DNA of 64,000 nucleotides, from assembly GCF_011193355.1 (NCBI RefSeq), contig NZ_CP049780.1, forward strand, positions 1,099,582 to 1,163,581, read 5' to 3'. The position numbers and the translations under genes are program-made. The notes under the pieces are model-generated. The model searched no databases. It saw nothing but the letters and a program-made list of their open reading frames with translations, and was not told where the DNA came from. Source of the DNA: Streptomyces sp. JB150. GTDB lineage: Bacteria; Actinomycetota; Actinomycetes; Streptomycetales; Streptomycetaceae. The stretch's first letter is position 1, and each line of letters starts with the position of its first letter. Below are positions 27,134 through 36,000 of this stretch, in pieces.

Positions 27134-28015
27134 TCAGGAGGAGTGGAAGGGCAGTCCGGCGTCGGCCACCAGGTCCAGGTCGTCGCTCTCCTCTGCGGGC
27201 AGCAGGGTCGGTGTGCCGTCGGTGACCGGGACGACGCCCAGTTCCAGCAGTTCGGCCAGCGCCGCGCTGCCCGCCATGTCGCGGACCTGGAGCTGGTACC
27301 GCGCGGTGGTGCGGTAGGTGCCGCCGTTGTCGTCGCCGGTGCGCTGGAGGAAGCCGGAGTCGGTGAGGAACATGACGGCCTTGGCGACGATGCCCGTCGT
27401 GGAGGCGGCCGGCCGGCGCGCGTCCTTGGTGGCGCCGGTCGCGCTGCGTCTCGACCAGACCCGCCAGGCGGCTTCCAGACCGGGCGCGTCCGTGGCCGGG
27501 TCGGTGTTCTCGCCCTGCTCGGCGGCGCGTTCCTCCAGGCGGCGGCAGGCCTGCCGGACGAAGGCGTCGACGCCGTTGACGGTGACGCGGCCGATGTAGC
27601 CGTCGTCGGCGAGGTCCTCGGGGCGCGGGAAGGCCATCGCGGCGACGGCGAGGTGGGCGAGGCCGTGCAGGAAGCGGTCGCCGGAGTCGGCGGAGGTGCG
27701 ACGCGCGTAGTCCCCCATGCGTACGGCGAACACCGAGTCCTCGGCGGCCGTCACGGCCATGCCCGCGCGCGGGGACACCTCCAGCACGACGAGGCCGAGA
27801 CCGGCGGCGACGGCGTCGGCGAGGCGGGCGAACGGCGGGTCCTCCCGGTAGCGGCGCAGCAGGTCGGCGTACTCCTGGTCGCGGGCGGGGAGCAGCTTGG
27901 GCTGGAGCCCGAAGGCGACGAGCCGCGCCGCGTCGGCGGCGTCGGCGGGAGTGACGGGAACCTGCGCCGACGGGGCGGATGCCTCCGGCTCACTCCACTC
28001 GGCGTGCTCGGTCAC
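27134..28015 (-). CDS. MksE/JetB-like (DUF4194-type) accessory protein
   Basis: A 293-residue protein predicted to be the winged-helix KITE-like partner of the SMC complex. It begins with an acidic Pro-rich tail, then helical segments and a winged-helix-like end (GIVAKAVMFLTDSGFLQRT then TYRTTARYQLQVRDM). Assignment relies mainly on its place between the kleisin-like and SMC genes and on size. The GTG start has AAGGAG eight bases upstream. It begins 31 bases after the kleisin-like stop and lies 59 bases before the SMC gene, so one operon is likely. Confidence 0.65.
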   Translation of the reverse strand: MTEHAEWSEPEASAPSAQVPVTPADAADAARLVAFGLQPKLLPARDQEYADLLRRYREDPPFARLADAVAAGLGLVVLEVSPRAGMAVTAAEDSVFAVRMGDYARRTSADSGDRFLHGLAHLAVAAMAFPRPEDLADDGYIGRVTVNGVDAFVRQACRRLEERAAEQGENTDPATDAPGLEAAWRVWSRRSATGATKDARRPAASTTGIVAKAVMFLTDSGFLQRTGDDNGGTYRTTARYQLQVRDMAGSAALAELLELGVVPVTDGTPTLLPAEESDDLDLVADAGLPFHSS

Positions 28016-28046
28016 GGGCGGTGCTCCTTGATGCGCTGGTGCTGGG

Positions 28047-29582
28047 TCATGCTGCTTCCGTCCTGCCGGCCGCCATCCCGGCCGCGTCCAGCAGCGCCGT
28101 GCCGACGATGAGGTCGGCGCCGCCGAACTCGGGGTCGTCCAGCTCGGTGCCGTCGTCCACGGCGAACAGGAGTTTCTCCTCGCCCTGCCGGTAGGCGGTG
28201 CCGACGGGCGGGCTGGCCGCGTGGACGGCCAGCAGGGCGATCAGGTACGGCAGGTCGGGGTCCTGGGGGTGCGTGCGCCTGGCCTCGGCCAGTAGGCCGG
28301 AGAGCCGGCGGGGCGCGTCGGCCGGGAGGTCCAGCAGTTCCGTCGCCGCGGCGAGCTGTTCCTCGCTGAAGCGGCTGTCGTCCGGGGTGGCGATGAGGTC
28401 GGGTTCGGGCATCTCGGCGCCCAGGTGCTCGCGCTCGACGGGCGGGGTGAGCAGGATGTCGACGAGGTCGCCGACACGGACGGACACCGGGGTGCGCAGG
28501 CCGGTGCCCTGCGCGAACCAGGCGTCGGTGACGCGGGTCGCCTGCTCCAGGGGCAGCGGCAGGACGGGGGCGAGGAGGTGGCCGTAGACGTCTATGCCCG
28601 CGGTCGACGCCGGGGTGGCGAAGGCCTGGCGGTCCTGCTCGGCGCGGAACAGGGGGCCGGCTTCCAGCAGGCGGGACTGGAGCTGGGTGTGGCGGCGGAT
28701 GCAGTCCTTGACGATGTCGACCAGCTCGGCGGCGCGGCGCTTGTGCTCGGGGTCCTCGGACTCGTCGCGGGCCTTGCGGATGTTGGTGAGGATCGCGTTC
28801 TCGTGCCGGTAGCGGTCGGCGACGTGGTCGAGGGCCTCGGCGATCATGTCGGGGACGGCGTTGAGCCAGTCCACCGCGCGGACGTTGCGGCGGGTGGCGT
28901 CCAGGGCCTTGCGCAGGGTCTCCGAGTACTGCACGGTGCGGTACCGGGCCTGTTCGGCGGCGAGCTGGGCGTCGGCGAGGCGGCCGCGGCTGATCAGCAC
29001 CTCCAGCTTGACCTCGGCGGCGATCTGGGCACTGGTGACATCGGTGTCGAGGGCGCCGACGAGGACGTTGACCGCCTCGTCGGTGGTGCGCAGGTAGACG
29101 CTGCCGCCGGGGCCGGGGACCTCCTCGATCAGCTTGAAGTCGTAGTCCCGGCGGACGTACGTGCCGTCCGGGCCGAAGGTTCCGTAGACCGCGCGGAAGC
29201 CGCGGTCCACGCTGCCGACGTTGATGAGGTTCTCCAGGACCCAGCGGGCGACCCGCTCGTGCTCGGCGGCGGGCCGCTGCGGGGCCTGGGCGGCGATGCG
29301 CGGGACGAGCCGGGCGACGACCTGTTCGTGGTCGGCGCCGGTGTCGAAGTCCATGTTCAGCGTAACGAGGTCGATCGCGGCGAGGGCGATCTCCGCCATC
29401 CCGTACACCGAGTACTCACCGGCGAGATTCGCCTTGCGGGCGTCGAGGTCGTGCAGCGGCGCGGTGCAGGCGAGCGCGCGCAGCCGCCGCGCCAGTCCCT
29501 CGTCGGCGGCCGGGCCCATGGCGGGGCGCGGCCCCGCGCTGAGCTGGGGCGGAACGCTGTCCGTCGATGCAGGCGAAGTCAC
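28047..29582 (-). CDS. MksF/JetA-like kleisin subunit
   Basis: A 511-residue mainly helical protein and first gene of the three-gene SMC operon, the usual place of MksF/JetA. The N-terminal part (GEYSVYGMAEIALAAIDLVT) looks like a winged-helix start. A long helical middle (LDATRRNVRAVDWLNAVPDM, RYRHENAILTNIRKARDESE) resembles kleisin/MukF arms, and a C-terminal globular domain follows. I infer it bridges the SMC heads. The GTG at 29582 is the best start by conserved length but its ribosome site is weak; ATG 29519 is an alternative. Confidence 0.65.
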   Translation of the reverse strand: MTSPASTDSVPPQLSAGPRPAMGPAADEGLARRLRALACTAPLHDLDARKANLAGEYSVYGMAEIALAAIDLVTLNMDFDTGADHEQVVARLVPRIAAQAPQRPAAEHERVARWVLENLINVGSVDRGFRAVYGTFGPDGTYVRRDYDFKLIEEVPGPGGSVYLRTTDEAVNVLVGALDTDVTSAQIAAEVKLEVLISRGRLADAQLAAEQARYRTVQYSETLRKALDATRRNVRAVDWLNAVPDMIAEALDHVADRYRHENAILTNIRKARDESEDPEHKRRAAELVDIVKDCIRRHTQLQSRLLEAGPLFRAEQDRQAFATPASTAGIDVYGHLLAPVLPLPLEQATRVTDAWFAQGTGLRTPVSVRVGDLVDILLTPPVEREHLGAEMPEPDLIATPDDSRFSEEQLAAATELLDLPADAPRRLSGLLAEARRTHPQDPDLPYLIALLAVHAASPPVGTAYRQGEEKLLFAVDDGTELDDPEFGGADLIVGTALLDAAGMAAGRTEAA

Positions 29583-29780
29583 GGTGCACAGACTAGGTCC
29601 TCGGTCTGACAACGGCCCAAACGGCGGGCGGCCGTGCGAGGGGACCGGGGCGGGGACCGTCCGGCGGGAGCTGCCGGCCGTGCCCCGGCGGTGGCAGGCG
29701 GTGGCCCGGCGGCGCCCCGGCAGTGGCAGACGGTGGCCCCGTGTCGCCCCGGCAGTGGCAGACGGTGGCCCCGTGTCGCT

Positions 29781-30491
29781 TCAGAAGCGGTCGTCCGTAC
29801 CGTCCGTGCCGACCCGGCGCCGGTAGACCTCCACCACGCGTTCCAGGGAGTCGTCGAGGTAGCCCGCGAGCAGGTGCTCGGCGCGGGCGGGGTCGCCCGC
29901 CTGAAGGGCCTTTAGGATCTGGACATTTCGCGCGATGTACGGTTCGTGCAGTTGCTGCGGCTCGTCCACGACGTGGAACGCGAGGCGCAGTTCGGCGAAG
30001 ACGCTGCGCATGAGCTCGTCGGTGCGCTCGCTGCCGGAGAGCGCGACCAGCTCCCGGTGGAAGTGGATGTTGGCCGTGCCCACCGCCTTCCAGTCGCCTT
30101 CGCGCGCGGCCCGCCGGCCCGCCTCGACGGCCGCGGCGAGCGCGTCGACGGCGTACGGCGGCTCGCCCAGCCCCCGGACGACGGCGCACTCGACGAGCCG
30201 GCGGGTGCGGTAGATGTCCTCGACGTCCTCGACGGTCAGAACCCGCACGAAGACGCCGCGGTTCAGCTCGTGGACGAGCAGCCGTTCGTGCGTGAGCAGC
30301 CGGAACGCCTCGCGCAGGGTGTTGCGGGAGACCCCGAGCGCGCCGCCGATGCTCTCCTCCGACAGCCGGGTGCCCGGCGGGAAGTACCCGTCGGCGATCC
30401 GGCTGCGGAGGATGTCCGAGACCCGCTCCGCGGTGCTGGTGCGCCCGAGGAGCGCGCGGTCGTCGGCGAGGTCCGTCAACTGCTCTGCCAT
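29781..30491 (-). CDS. GntR/FCD-family transcriptional regulator
   Basis: A 236-residue regulator. The winged helix at about residues 20-85 contains GTRLSEESIGGALGVSRNTL. The FCD effector domain has the metal/ligand histidine pattern in NIHFHRELVALSGS and LAFHVVDEP. It lies divergent from the 5-oxoproline operon with a perfect palindrome between them, so it is probably that operon's repressor, responding to 5-oxoproline or a related acid. This is inference from location and family habit. Confidence 0.9.
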   Translation of the reverse strand: MAEQLTDLADDRALLGRTSTAERVSDILRSRIADGYFPPGTRLSEESIGGALGVSRNTLREAFRLLTHERLLVHELNRGVFVRVLTVEDVEDIYRTRRLVECAVVRGLGEPPYAVDALAAAVEAGRRAAREGDWKAVGTANIHFHRELVALSGSERTDELMRSVFAELRLAFHVVDEPQQLHEPYIARNVQILKALQAGDPARAEHLLAGYLDDSLERVVEVYRRRVGTDGTDDRF

Positions 30492-30539
30492 GCCCGGAAT
30501 TCAAGCGCAGACATCAGAACGAAACAACAGGGGTATTGA

Positions 30540-30558
30540 AGGATCGTTGAACGATCCT
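30540..30558. promoter_or_regulatory. Perfect 19-bp palindrome, likely GntR operator
   Basis: AGGATCGTT-G-AACGATCCT is a 9-1-9 perfect inverted repeat. It overlaps a direct repeat TTGAAGGATCG-TTGAACGATCC at 30537-30558. It lies between the GntR gene (start 30491) and the MFS gene (start 30616). Size and symmetry fit FCD-GntR operators. Confidence 0.75.
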
Positions 30559-30615
30559 CTACGTTGCTGTGCGTTGGCTCACTCTCAAGCACCGTCCTCT
30601 TCCTGCGAGGTGCCC

Positions 30616-31920
30616 ATGAGCACGACCCCTCCACCGAAGGCCGTGACCGGCCAGACGCCCCGCCCCGTCACCGGTGAACACCCTGGCGATGACGGCCCGT
30701 TGGGCTGGCTGCGCGCGCTCGGTCCGCGCGGCCGGCGCGCGTTCGCCGGGGCGTTCGGCGGCTACGCCCTGGACTCCTACGACTACTTCACCCTGCCGCT
30801 GAGCATGGTCGCGCTGGCCGCGTACTTCGGCCTGGACAGCGGCCAGACCGGCCTGTTCACCACGGTCACGCTCGTCGTCTCGGCCGTCGGCGGCGCCCTC
30901 GCGGGCGTGCTGGCGGACCGGATCGGCCGCGTCAAGGCCCTGATGATCACGGTGATCACGTACGCCGTGTTCACGGTGGCCTGCGGATTCGCCCCCAACT
31001 ACGAGACGCTGCTGGTCTTCCGCGCCCTTCAGGGACTCGGCTTCGGCGGCGAGTGGGCGGTCGGCGCCATCCTGGTCGCCGAGTACGCGAGCGCGAAGCA
31101 CCGCGGCCGCACCCTGGGCGCCATCCAGAGCTCGTGGGCGGTCGGCTGGGGCCTCGCGGTGATCGTCTACACGCTGGTCTTCTCCGTCCTCGACGACGGC
31201 CTGGCCTGGCGGGTGATGTTCTGGACCGGCGCGCTGCCCGCGCTGCTGGTGGTGTGGATGCGGCGCCGGGTGCAGGACGCCCCGCAGGCCGTCGCCGTAC
31301 GCGAACACACCCCGGCCAAGGGCTCCTTCACCGCCATCTTCGAGCCGGGCCTGCGGCGCACCACGGTCTTCGCGGTGCTGCTGTCCACCGGCGTCCAGGG
31401 CGGCTACTACACCCTCGCCACGTGGGTGCCGACCTACCTCAAGACGGAACGCGACCTGTCGGTTGTCGGCACCGGCGGCTACCTGACGTTCCTCATCTCC
31501 GGCGCGTTCACCGGGTATCTGACGGGGGGTTACCTCACGGACCGGCTGGGCCGGCGGCGCAACATCTGGCTGTTCGCCCTGCTGTCGGCGGTGTGCATCC
31601 TGGCGTACGCGAACATCCCCAGTGGCGCCGACTCCCTGCTGCTGGTGCTCGGTTTCCCGCTCGGGTTCTGCATGTCGGCGATCTTCAGCGGCTTCGGGTC
31701 CTTCCTCAGCGAGCTGTACCCGACGGCCGTGCGCGGCACCGGGCAGGGGTTCACCTACAACACCGGCCGCGCGGTGGGCGCGGTCTTCCCCACGACGGTC
31801 GGCTTCCTCGCCGACAGCTGGGGCGTGGGCGGCGCGCTGGTCTTCGGCGCGCTCGGCTACGGCCTCGCCGCGCTGGCCCTGCTCGGACTGCCCGAGACCC
31901 GCGGAAAGGAACTCACATGA
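30616..31920 (+). CDS. MFS transporter of the 5-oxoproline operon
   Basis: A 434-residue twelve-helix major facilitator. The loop 2-3 signature is [13 protein letters not shown]. It resembles the sugar/aromatic-acid/lactate uptake branches ([35 protein letters not shown]). As first gene of the operon with pxpABC it probably imports 5-oxoproline or a related carboxylate. ATG 30616 has GAGG upstream. Its stop overlaps the next ATG by four bases. Confidence 0.88.
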   Translation: MSTTPPPKAVTGQTPRPVTGEHPGDDGPLGWLRALGPRGRRAFAGAFGGYALDSYDYFTLPLSMVALAAYFGLDSGQTGLFTTVTLVVSAVGGALAGVLADRIGRVKALMITVITYAVFTVACGFAPNYETLLVFRALQGLGFGGEWAVGAILVAEYASAKHRGRTLGAIQSSWAVGWGLAVIVYTLVFSVLDDGLAWRVMFWTGALPALLVVWMRRRVQDAPQAVAVREHTPAKGSFTAIFEPGLRRTTVFAVLLSTGVQGGYYTLATWVPTYLKTERDLSVVGTGGYLTFLISGAFTGYLTGGYLTDRLGRRRNIWLFALLSAVCILAYANIPSGADSLLLVLGFPLGFCMSAIFSGFGSFLSELYPTAVRGTGQGFTYNTGRAVGAVFPTTVGFLADSWGVGGALVFGALGYGLAALALLGLPETRGKELT

Positions 31921-32774
31921 CCCGCCCGCCCGTCGGGAGCGACCCGCTCGCCGCGCCCGCCGGCGACGACCGCCCCTTGACCGTCGTCGACGCGCACGCG
32001 CACGCGTGGACCCCCCGTGAGGCCCGGGCCCGCATCCGCGCGGGGCTCACCGGCCCCACCGCGGGCGTCGCGGCGGGCCACACCCAGGCGAACCTCATCG
32101 CGGTGCCCGCGGACTGGGCGTACGACATGCTGCTGTTCTGCCAGCGCAACCCCAAGCCCTGCCCGGTGCTCGACGTGACCGACGCGGGCTCCTGGACCAC
32201 AGTCCTCGCGGACGGCGCGGACCTGCGCACCGACCTGCCGCGCTACCGGGTCTGGGAGCACGGCGAGCTGGTGGACGAGCCGGTGGACGTGCGCGCGCAC
32301 TGGCGCGAGGACCTGGTGTCGTTCCTGATCGGGTGCAGCTTCACCTTCGAGGGGGCGCTGACCGCGGCGGGCGTCCCGATGCGCCACGTCGAGCAGGGCC
32401 GCAACGTCCCGATGTACGTCACCAGCCGCCCCTGCCGGCCCGCCGGACGGCTGCACGGGCCGATGGTGGTGTCCATGCGCCCGGTCCCGCCGCGCCACCT
32501 GGAGACGGCCATCCGGGAGACCAGCCTGCTCCCGGCCGTGCACGGCAGCCCCGTACACTGCGGCGACGCGTCGGCGCTCGGCATCGCCGACCTCAGCCGG
32601 CCCGACTTCGGCGAGCCGGTGACGGCCGAACCGGACGACATCCCGGTGTTCTGGGCCTGCGGCGTGACCCCGCAGGCCGCCGTGATGGCCTCCCGCCCGC
32701 CGTTCGCGATCACCCACGCGCCGGGCCGGATGCTCCTCACCGACGCCCGCGACGAGCAGTACCGCGTGGCGTGA
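31917..32774 (+). CDS. DUF1445 putative hydro-lyase (D-glutamate cyclase-like)
   Basis: A 285-residue member of the DUF1445 family. The hallmark segments are [37 protein letters not shown] and [12 protein letters not shown]. Relatives of this domain include vertebrate mitochondrial D-glutamate cyclase, which interconverts D-glutamate and 5-oxo-D-proline. That fits this operon well: it could feed 5-oxoproline or handle the D-form. The N-terminal 30 residues include an unusual DAHAHAW stretch. The ATG overlaps the MFS stop. Confidence 0.87.
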   Translation: MTRPPVGSDPLAAPAGDDRPLTVVDAHAHAWTPREARARIRAGLTGPTAGVAAGHTQANLIAVPADWAYDMLLFCQRNPKPCPVLDVTDAGSWTTVLADGADLRTDLPRYRVWEHGELVDEPVDVRAHWREDLVSFLIGCSFTFEGALTAAGVPMRHVEQGRNVPMYVTSRPCRPAGRLHGPMVVSMRPVPPRHLETAIRETSLLPAVHGSPVHCGDASALGIADLSRPDFGEPVTAEPDDIPVFWACGVTPQAAVMASRPPFAITHAPGRMLLTDARDEQYRVA

Positions 32775-32797
32775 CCCAGCGAGACAATGAGGGAACC

Positions 32798-33556
32798 ATG
32801 ACCGCGATCGATCTGAACGCCGACCTCGGCGAGGGCTTCGGCCGCTGGCGGCTGACCGACGACGAGCAGCTCCTGACCGTCGTCACCAGCGCCAACGTGG
32901 CCTGCGGCTTCCACGCGGGGGACGCGGTCACCATGCGCCGGGTGTGCGAACTGGCGGTGGCGCGGGGGGTGACGATCGGCGCACAGGTGTCCTACCGGGA
33001 CCTGGCCGGGTTCGGGCGGCGCGCGATGGACGTGCCGCCCGCCGAGCTGGCGGCCGAGGTGGCCTACCAGATCGGCGCCCTGGAGGTCTTCGCGCGCGCG
33101 GCGGGCTCCCGCGTGGCCTACGTCAAGCCGCACGGCGCCCTGTACAACCGCGTGGTGCGCGACGAGCGTCAGGCAGCCGCCGTCGTCGAGGGGGTGCTGC
33201 TGGCGGGCGGCTCGCTCCCCGTGCTGGGCCTGCCCGGGTCGCAGCTGCTGGAGCTGGCCGGGAAGGCGGGACTCCCCGCGGTGCCGGAGGCGTTCGCGGA
33301 CCGCGCGTACACCGAGGAGGGCACGCTGGTGCCGCGCGGGCAGGACGGCGCCGTGGTCACCGACCCGGAGGCCGTCGAGGAACGGTCGGTCGGCATCGCC
33401 CGCTCCGGCACGGTCACCTCCCTGGCCGGCACCCCGGTCGGGGTCCGCGCGCGGTCGCTGTGCCTGCACGGGGACACCCCCGGCGCGGTCGAGCTGGCCC
33501 GGCGGGTGCGGCGGCGCCTGGAGGCCGCGGGTGTGCGGGTGGAGGCCTTCGCATGA
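32798..33556 (+). CDS. pxpA: 5-oxoprolinase subunit PxpA (LamB/YcsF)
   Basis: A 252-residue LamB/YcsF protein. It carries the signatures MTAIDLNADLGEGFGRW, ANVACGFHAGD, GAQVSYRDLAGFGRR and YVKPHGALYNRV. PxpA works with PxpB and PxpC to hydrolyse 5-oxoproline to glutamate using ATP. The start has GGGAA just upstream. The stop overlaps the pxpB start as ATGA. Confidence 0.95.
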   Translation: MTAIDLNADLGEGFGRWRLTDDEQLLTVVTSANVACGFHAGDAVTMRRVCELAVARGVTIGAQVSYRDLAGFGRRAMDVPPAELAAEVAYQIGALEVFARAAGSRVAYVKPHGALYNRVVRDERQAAAVVEGVLLAGGSLPVLGLPGSQLLELAGKAGLPAVPEAFADRAYTEEGTLVPRGQDGAVVTDPEAVEERSVGIARSGTVTSLAGTPVGVRARSLCLHGDTPGAVELARRVRRRLEAAGVRVEAFA

Positions 33557-34179
33557 GGGTGCTGCCCGTCGGGACCGGCGCGTTGCTCGTCGAGGTGGAC
33601 TCGGGCGAGCAGGCGCAGGCGCTCCACGCGGAGCTGCTGCGCCGCCGCGCGGAGGGCTCGCTGACGGTGCGGGAGATCGTGCCCGCCGCGCGGACGGTCC
33701 TCCTCGACGGCCTGACCGACCCGGGCCGGGTGGCCTCGGACCTGGCCGCCGCCGACGTGCCGCCCGCGCCGCCGCTCCCGGAGACGGTCGTGGAGATCCC
33801 GGTGCGCTACGACGGACCCGACCTGGCAGACGTCGCCGCACACTGGGGGGTGTCCCCCGAGGAGGTCGCCCGCGTCCACGCGGCAATCGAGTTCCGGGTC
33901 GCCTTCTGCGGCTTCGCCCCCGGCTTCGGTTACCTCACCGGGCTGCCGCCGCGCTACGACGTCCCGCGCCGGGCCACCCCGCGCACCGCGGTGCCCGCGG
34001 GCTCGGTGGCACTGGCGGGGCCGTACACCGGCGTCTATCCGAGGTCGTCGCCCGGCGGCTGGCAGCTGATCGGCACCACGGACGCCGTGCTGTGGGACCC
34101 CGCGCGGGAACCGGCCGCGCTGCTCGCCCCGGGCACGCGGGTGCGTTTCGTGCCGGAGGCGGAGGTGGCCGCCCGATGA
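33553..34179 (+). CDS. pxpB: 5-oxoprolinase subunit PxpB (KipI-like)
   Basis: A 208-residue KipI/allophanate-hydrolase subunit 1 protein. Characteristic segments are VVEIPVRYDGPDLADVA, FCGFAPGFGYLTGLP, PRRATPRTAVPAGSVALAG and GGWQLIGTT. It forms the core with PxpC. In Bacillus the homologue KipI inhibits sporulation kinase KinA, but the operon context favours the metabolic role. Four-base overlaps on both sides show tight coupling. Confidence 0.94.
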   Translation: MRVLPVGTGALLVEVDSGEQAQALHAELLRRRAEGSLTVREIVPAARTVLLDGLTDPGRVASDLAAADVPPAPPLPETVVEIPVRYDGPDLADVAAHWGVSPEEVARVHAAIEFRVAFCGFAPGFGYLTGLPPRYDVPRRATPRTAVPAGSVALAGPYTGVYPRSSPGGWQLIGTTDAVLWDPAREPAALLAPGTRVRFVPEAEVAAR

Positions 34180-35045
34180 CCGACCGCGCCCTCGCCGTCG
34201 TCCGCGCCGGAGCCCTGACCACCGTGCAGGACCTCGGCCGCCCCGGATACGCCCACCTCGGCGTACCGCGCTCCGGGGCGCTCGACGCGCCCGCGGCGGC
34301 CCTGGTGAACCGGCTGGTGGGCAACCGGCGGGCGGCGGCCGTGCTGGAGACGACGCTCACCGGGTGCGCGCTGCGCCCCCGCTGCGCCGTCACCGTCGCG
34401 GTCGGCGGCGCCCCCTGCGCGGTGACCGTCGACGGGCGGCCGGCGGCCTGGGGCGCCCCGGTACGGGTACCCGCCGGGGCGCTGCTCGACGTGGGCCCGG
34501 CCCGCGCGGGCGTCCGCAGTTACGTCGCCGTTTCCGGGGGCGTCGCCGTCGAGCCGGTGCTCGGCAGCCGCTCCACGGACCTGCTGTCGGGCCTGGGTCC
34601 GGTGCCGCTGACGGACGGGGCGGTACTGCCCCTGGGCACGCCCGGTGCGCCCCACGCGCGCGTGGACACCGCTCCGCAGCCCGCCCCGCCCGCCGAGCTG
34701 GTGCTGCGGGTGACGCTCGGCCCCCGCGACGACTGGTTCACCCGGCGGGCCCTGGGCGACTTCACGTCCCGCGCGTACCGGGTGTCGGCGTCGAGCAACC
34801 GCATCGGCCTCCGCACGGAGGGCCCCGCCCTGGAACGGGCCCGGCCCGGTGAACTGCCCAGCGAGGGCATGGTGCTGGGCGCGGTCCAGGTCCCGCCGGA
34901 CGGCCGCCCGGTGGTCTTCCTCGCCGACCACCCGACCACCGGCGGCTATCCGGTGATCGCGGTCGTCCACCCCGCCGACCTGCCGGCGGCCGCCCAGGCC
35001 CTGCCGGGAACACCGGTCCGCTTCGTGGCGGTACGCCGGCGGTGA
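34176..35045 (+). CDS. pxpC: 5-oxoprolinase subunit PxpC (KipA/biotin-dependent carboxyltransferase-like)
   Basis: A 289-residue KipA/allophanate-hydrolase subunit 2 protein. The typical start is VVRAGALTTVQDLGRPGYAH, then GVPRSGALDAPAAALVNRLVGN, and the late SSNRIGLRTEGPAL and PTTGGYPVIAVV motifs. It completes the PxpABC set and ends the operon. The gene converges on the SGNH hydrolase gene. Confidence 0.94.
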   Translation: MTDRALAVVRAGALTTVQDLGRPGYAHLGVPRSGALDAPAAALVNRLVGNRRAAAVLETTLTGCALRPRCAVTVAVGGAPCAVTVDGRPAAWGAPVRVPAGALLDVGPARAGVRSYVAVSGGVAVEPVLGSRSTDLLSGLGPVPLTDGAVLPLGTPGAPHARVDTAPQPAPPAELVLRVTLGPRDDWFTRRALGDFTSRAYRVSASSNRIGLRTEGPALERARPGELPSEGMVLGAVQVPPDGRPVVFLADHPTTGGYPVIAVVHPADLPAAAQALPGTPVRFVAVRRR

Positions 35046-35151
35046 TCCCGGCGCCGGCCGCCGCCCGGCTCCCCCGCGCGCGGCAACGCCCCACCGCCGA
35101 GCCTGCCACCCGCGAACCCGTCACCGGCCCGTCCCCCCGCGCTCCGTCTCC

Positions 35152-36000
35152 CTACGCCGCCTCCCTCCCCTCCCCCACCGGCAACGCGGCAAGCGCCGCG
35201 GTCACCGCGTGGGTGGCTCGCAGGTCCAGGCGGGCGCTCGTGCCGCGCGCGTGGTGGTGGATCTCGTCGGCGGCGAGGCGGAGCAGCTGGGGCAGGAGGT
35301 CGGTGCAGCGGCGGGCCACCCAGCCGGTGCCCGCCGTGGCCAGCCACCACAGGGCCGCCGCTCTGGTCGGCGCCGGGGAGTTTGGTTCCGGCGAGGGCGG
35401 GGTCCCGGTGGCGAGGCCGGCCCGGGCCAGCAGGGCGTGGCAGCGCACGGCGAACTGCCGGTGGCCGCGCTCGCCCGGATGCAGCCGGTCCGCGCTCCAC
35501 AGGGCCCGGTCCCGCAGCCAGTCCCCCTCGCAGGCGTGCAGGTGCACGGCCCCGTACCGCTCGGACAGCGCGTGGACCACGGTGTTGACCGCCCGCTGCC
35601 GCCGGGCGAGGGGGCGGGCCAGGGCGCCCGGCAGGCCCAGCATGGTGCCGGGGTCGGGCAGACAGGCGGTGAGCAGTGCCGCGCCCTGCCCGGCGAAGGC
35701 GCCGTAGACCTCGTCGAGGCGGGCGGCGACGGCCTGGATGTCGAAGGTGCGGCGCAGCGTGTCGTTGACGCCCACGACGACGGACACGAGGTCCGGCCGC
35801 AGGGCGAGCCCGGCGGGCAGCTGGGTCTCCAGGACGTCCCGGGTCTGCGCCCCGCTGACCGCGAGGTTGGTGAACCGCACGGGCTGCGGGGAGAGCCCGG
35901 CGGCGAGCAGCGCGGCCCAGCCGCGCCATCCGTTCCCGGCGGGGTCGCCCACTCCTTCCGTCAGCGAGTCGCCGAGGGCGACGAACGTCAGGGGTCTCAT
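35152..36000 (-). CDS. SGNH/GDSL-type lipase or esterase
   Basis: A 282-residue SGNH hydrolase. Block I is FVALGDSLTEGVGD with the catalytic Ser, block II has the Gly in NLAVSGAQTRD, block III is VVVGVNDTLR with the Asn, and block V is SADRLHPGERGH with Asp and His. There is no signal peptide, so a cytoplasmic enzyme acting on a small ester or acylated sugar is likely. Its ATG overlaps the glycosyltransferase stop by four bases, linking it to the two-glycosyltransferase operon. Confidence 0.9.
   Translation of the reverse strand: MRPLTFVALGDSLTEGVGDPAGNGWRGWAALLAAGLSPQPVRFTNLAVSGAQTRDVLETQLPAGLALRPDLVSVVVGVNDTLRRTFDIQAVAARLDEVYGAFAGQGAALLTACLPDPGTMLGLPGALARPLARRQRAVNTVVHALSERYGAVHLHACEGDWLRDRALWSADRLHPGERGHRQFAVRCHALLARAGLATGTPPSPEPNSPAPTRAAALWWLATAGTGWVARRCTDLLPQLLRLAADEIHHHARGTSARLDLRATHAVTAALAALPVGEGREAA

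Noticed and set aside
22434..29582. Complete four-gene Wadjet system
   Set aside because: No JetD-like nuclease or TOPRIM gene lies on either side, so only a three-gene JetABC/MksFEB-like set is claimed.
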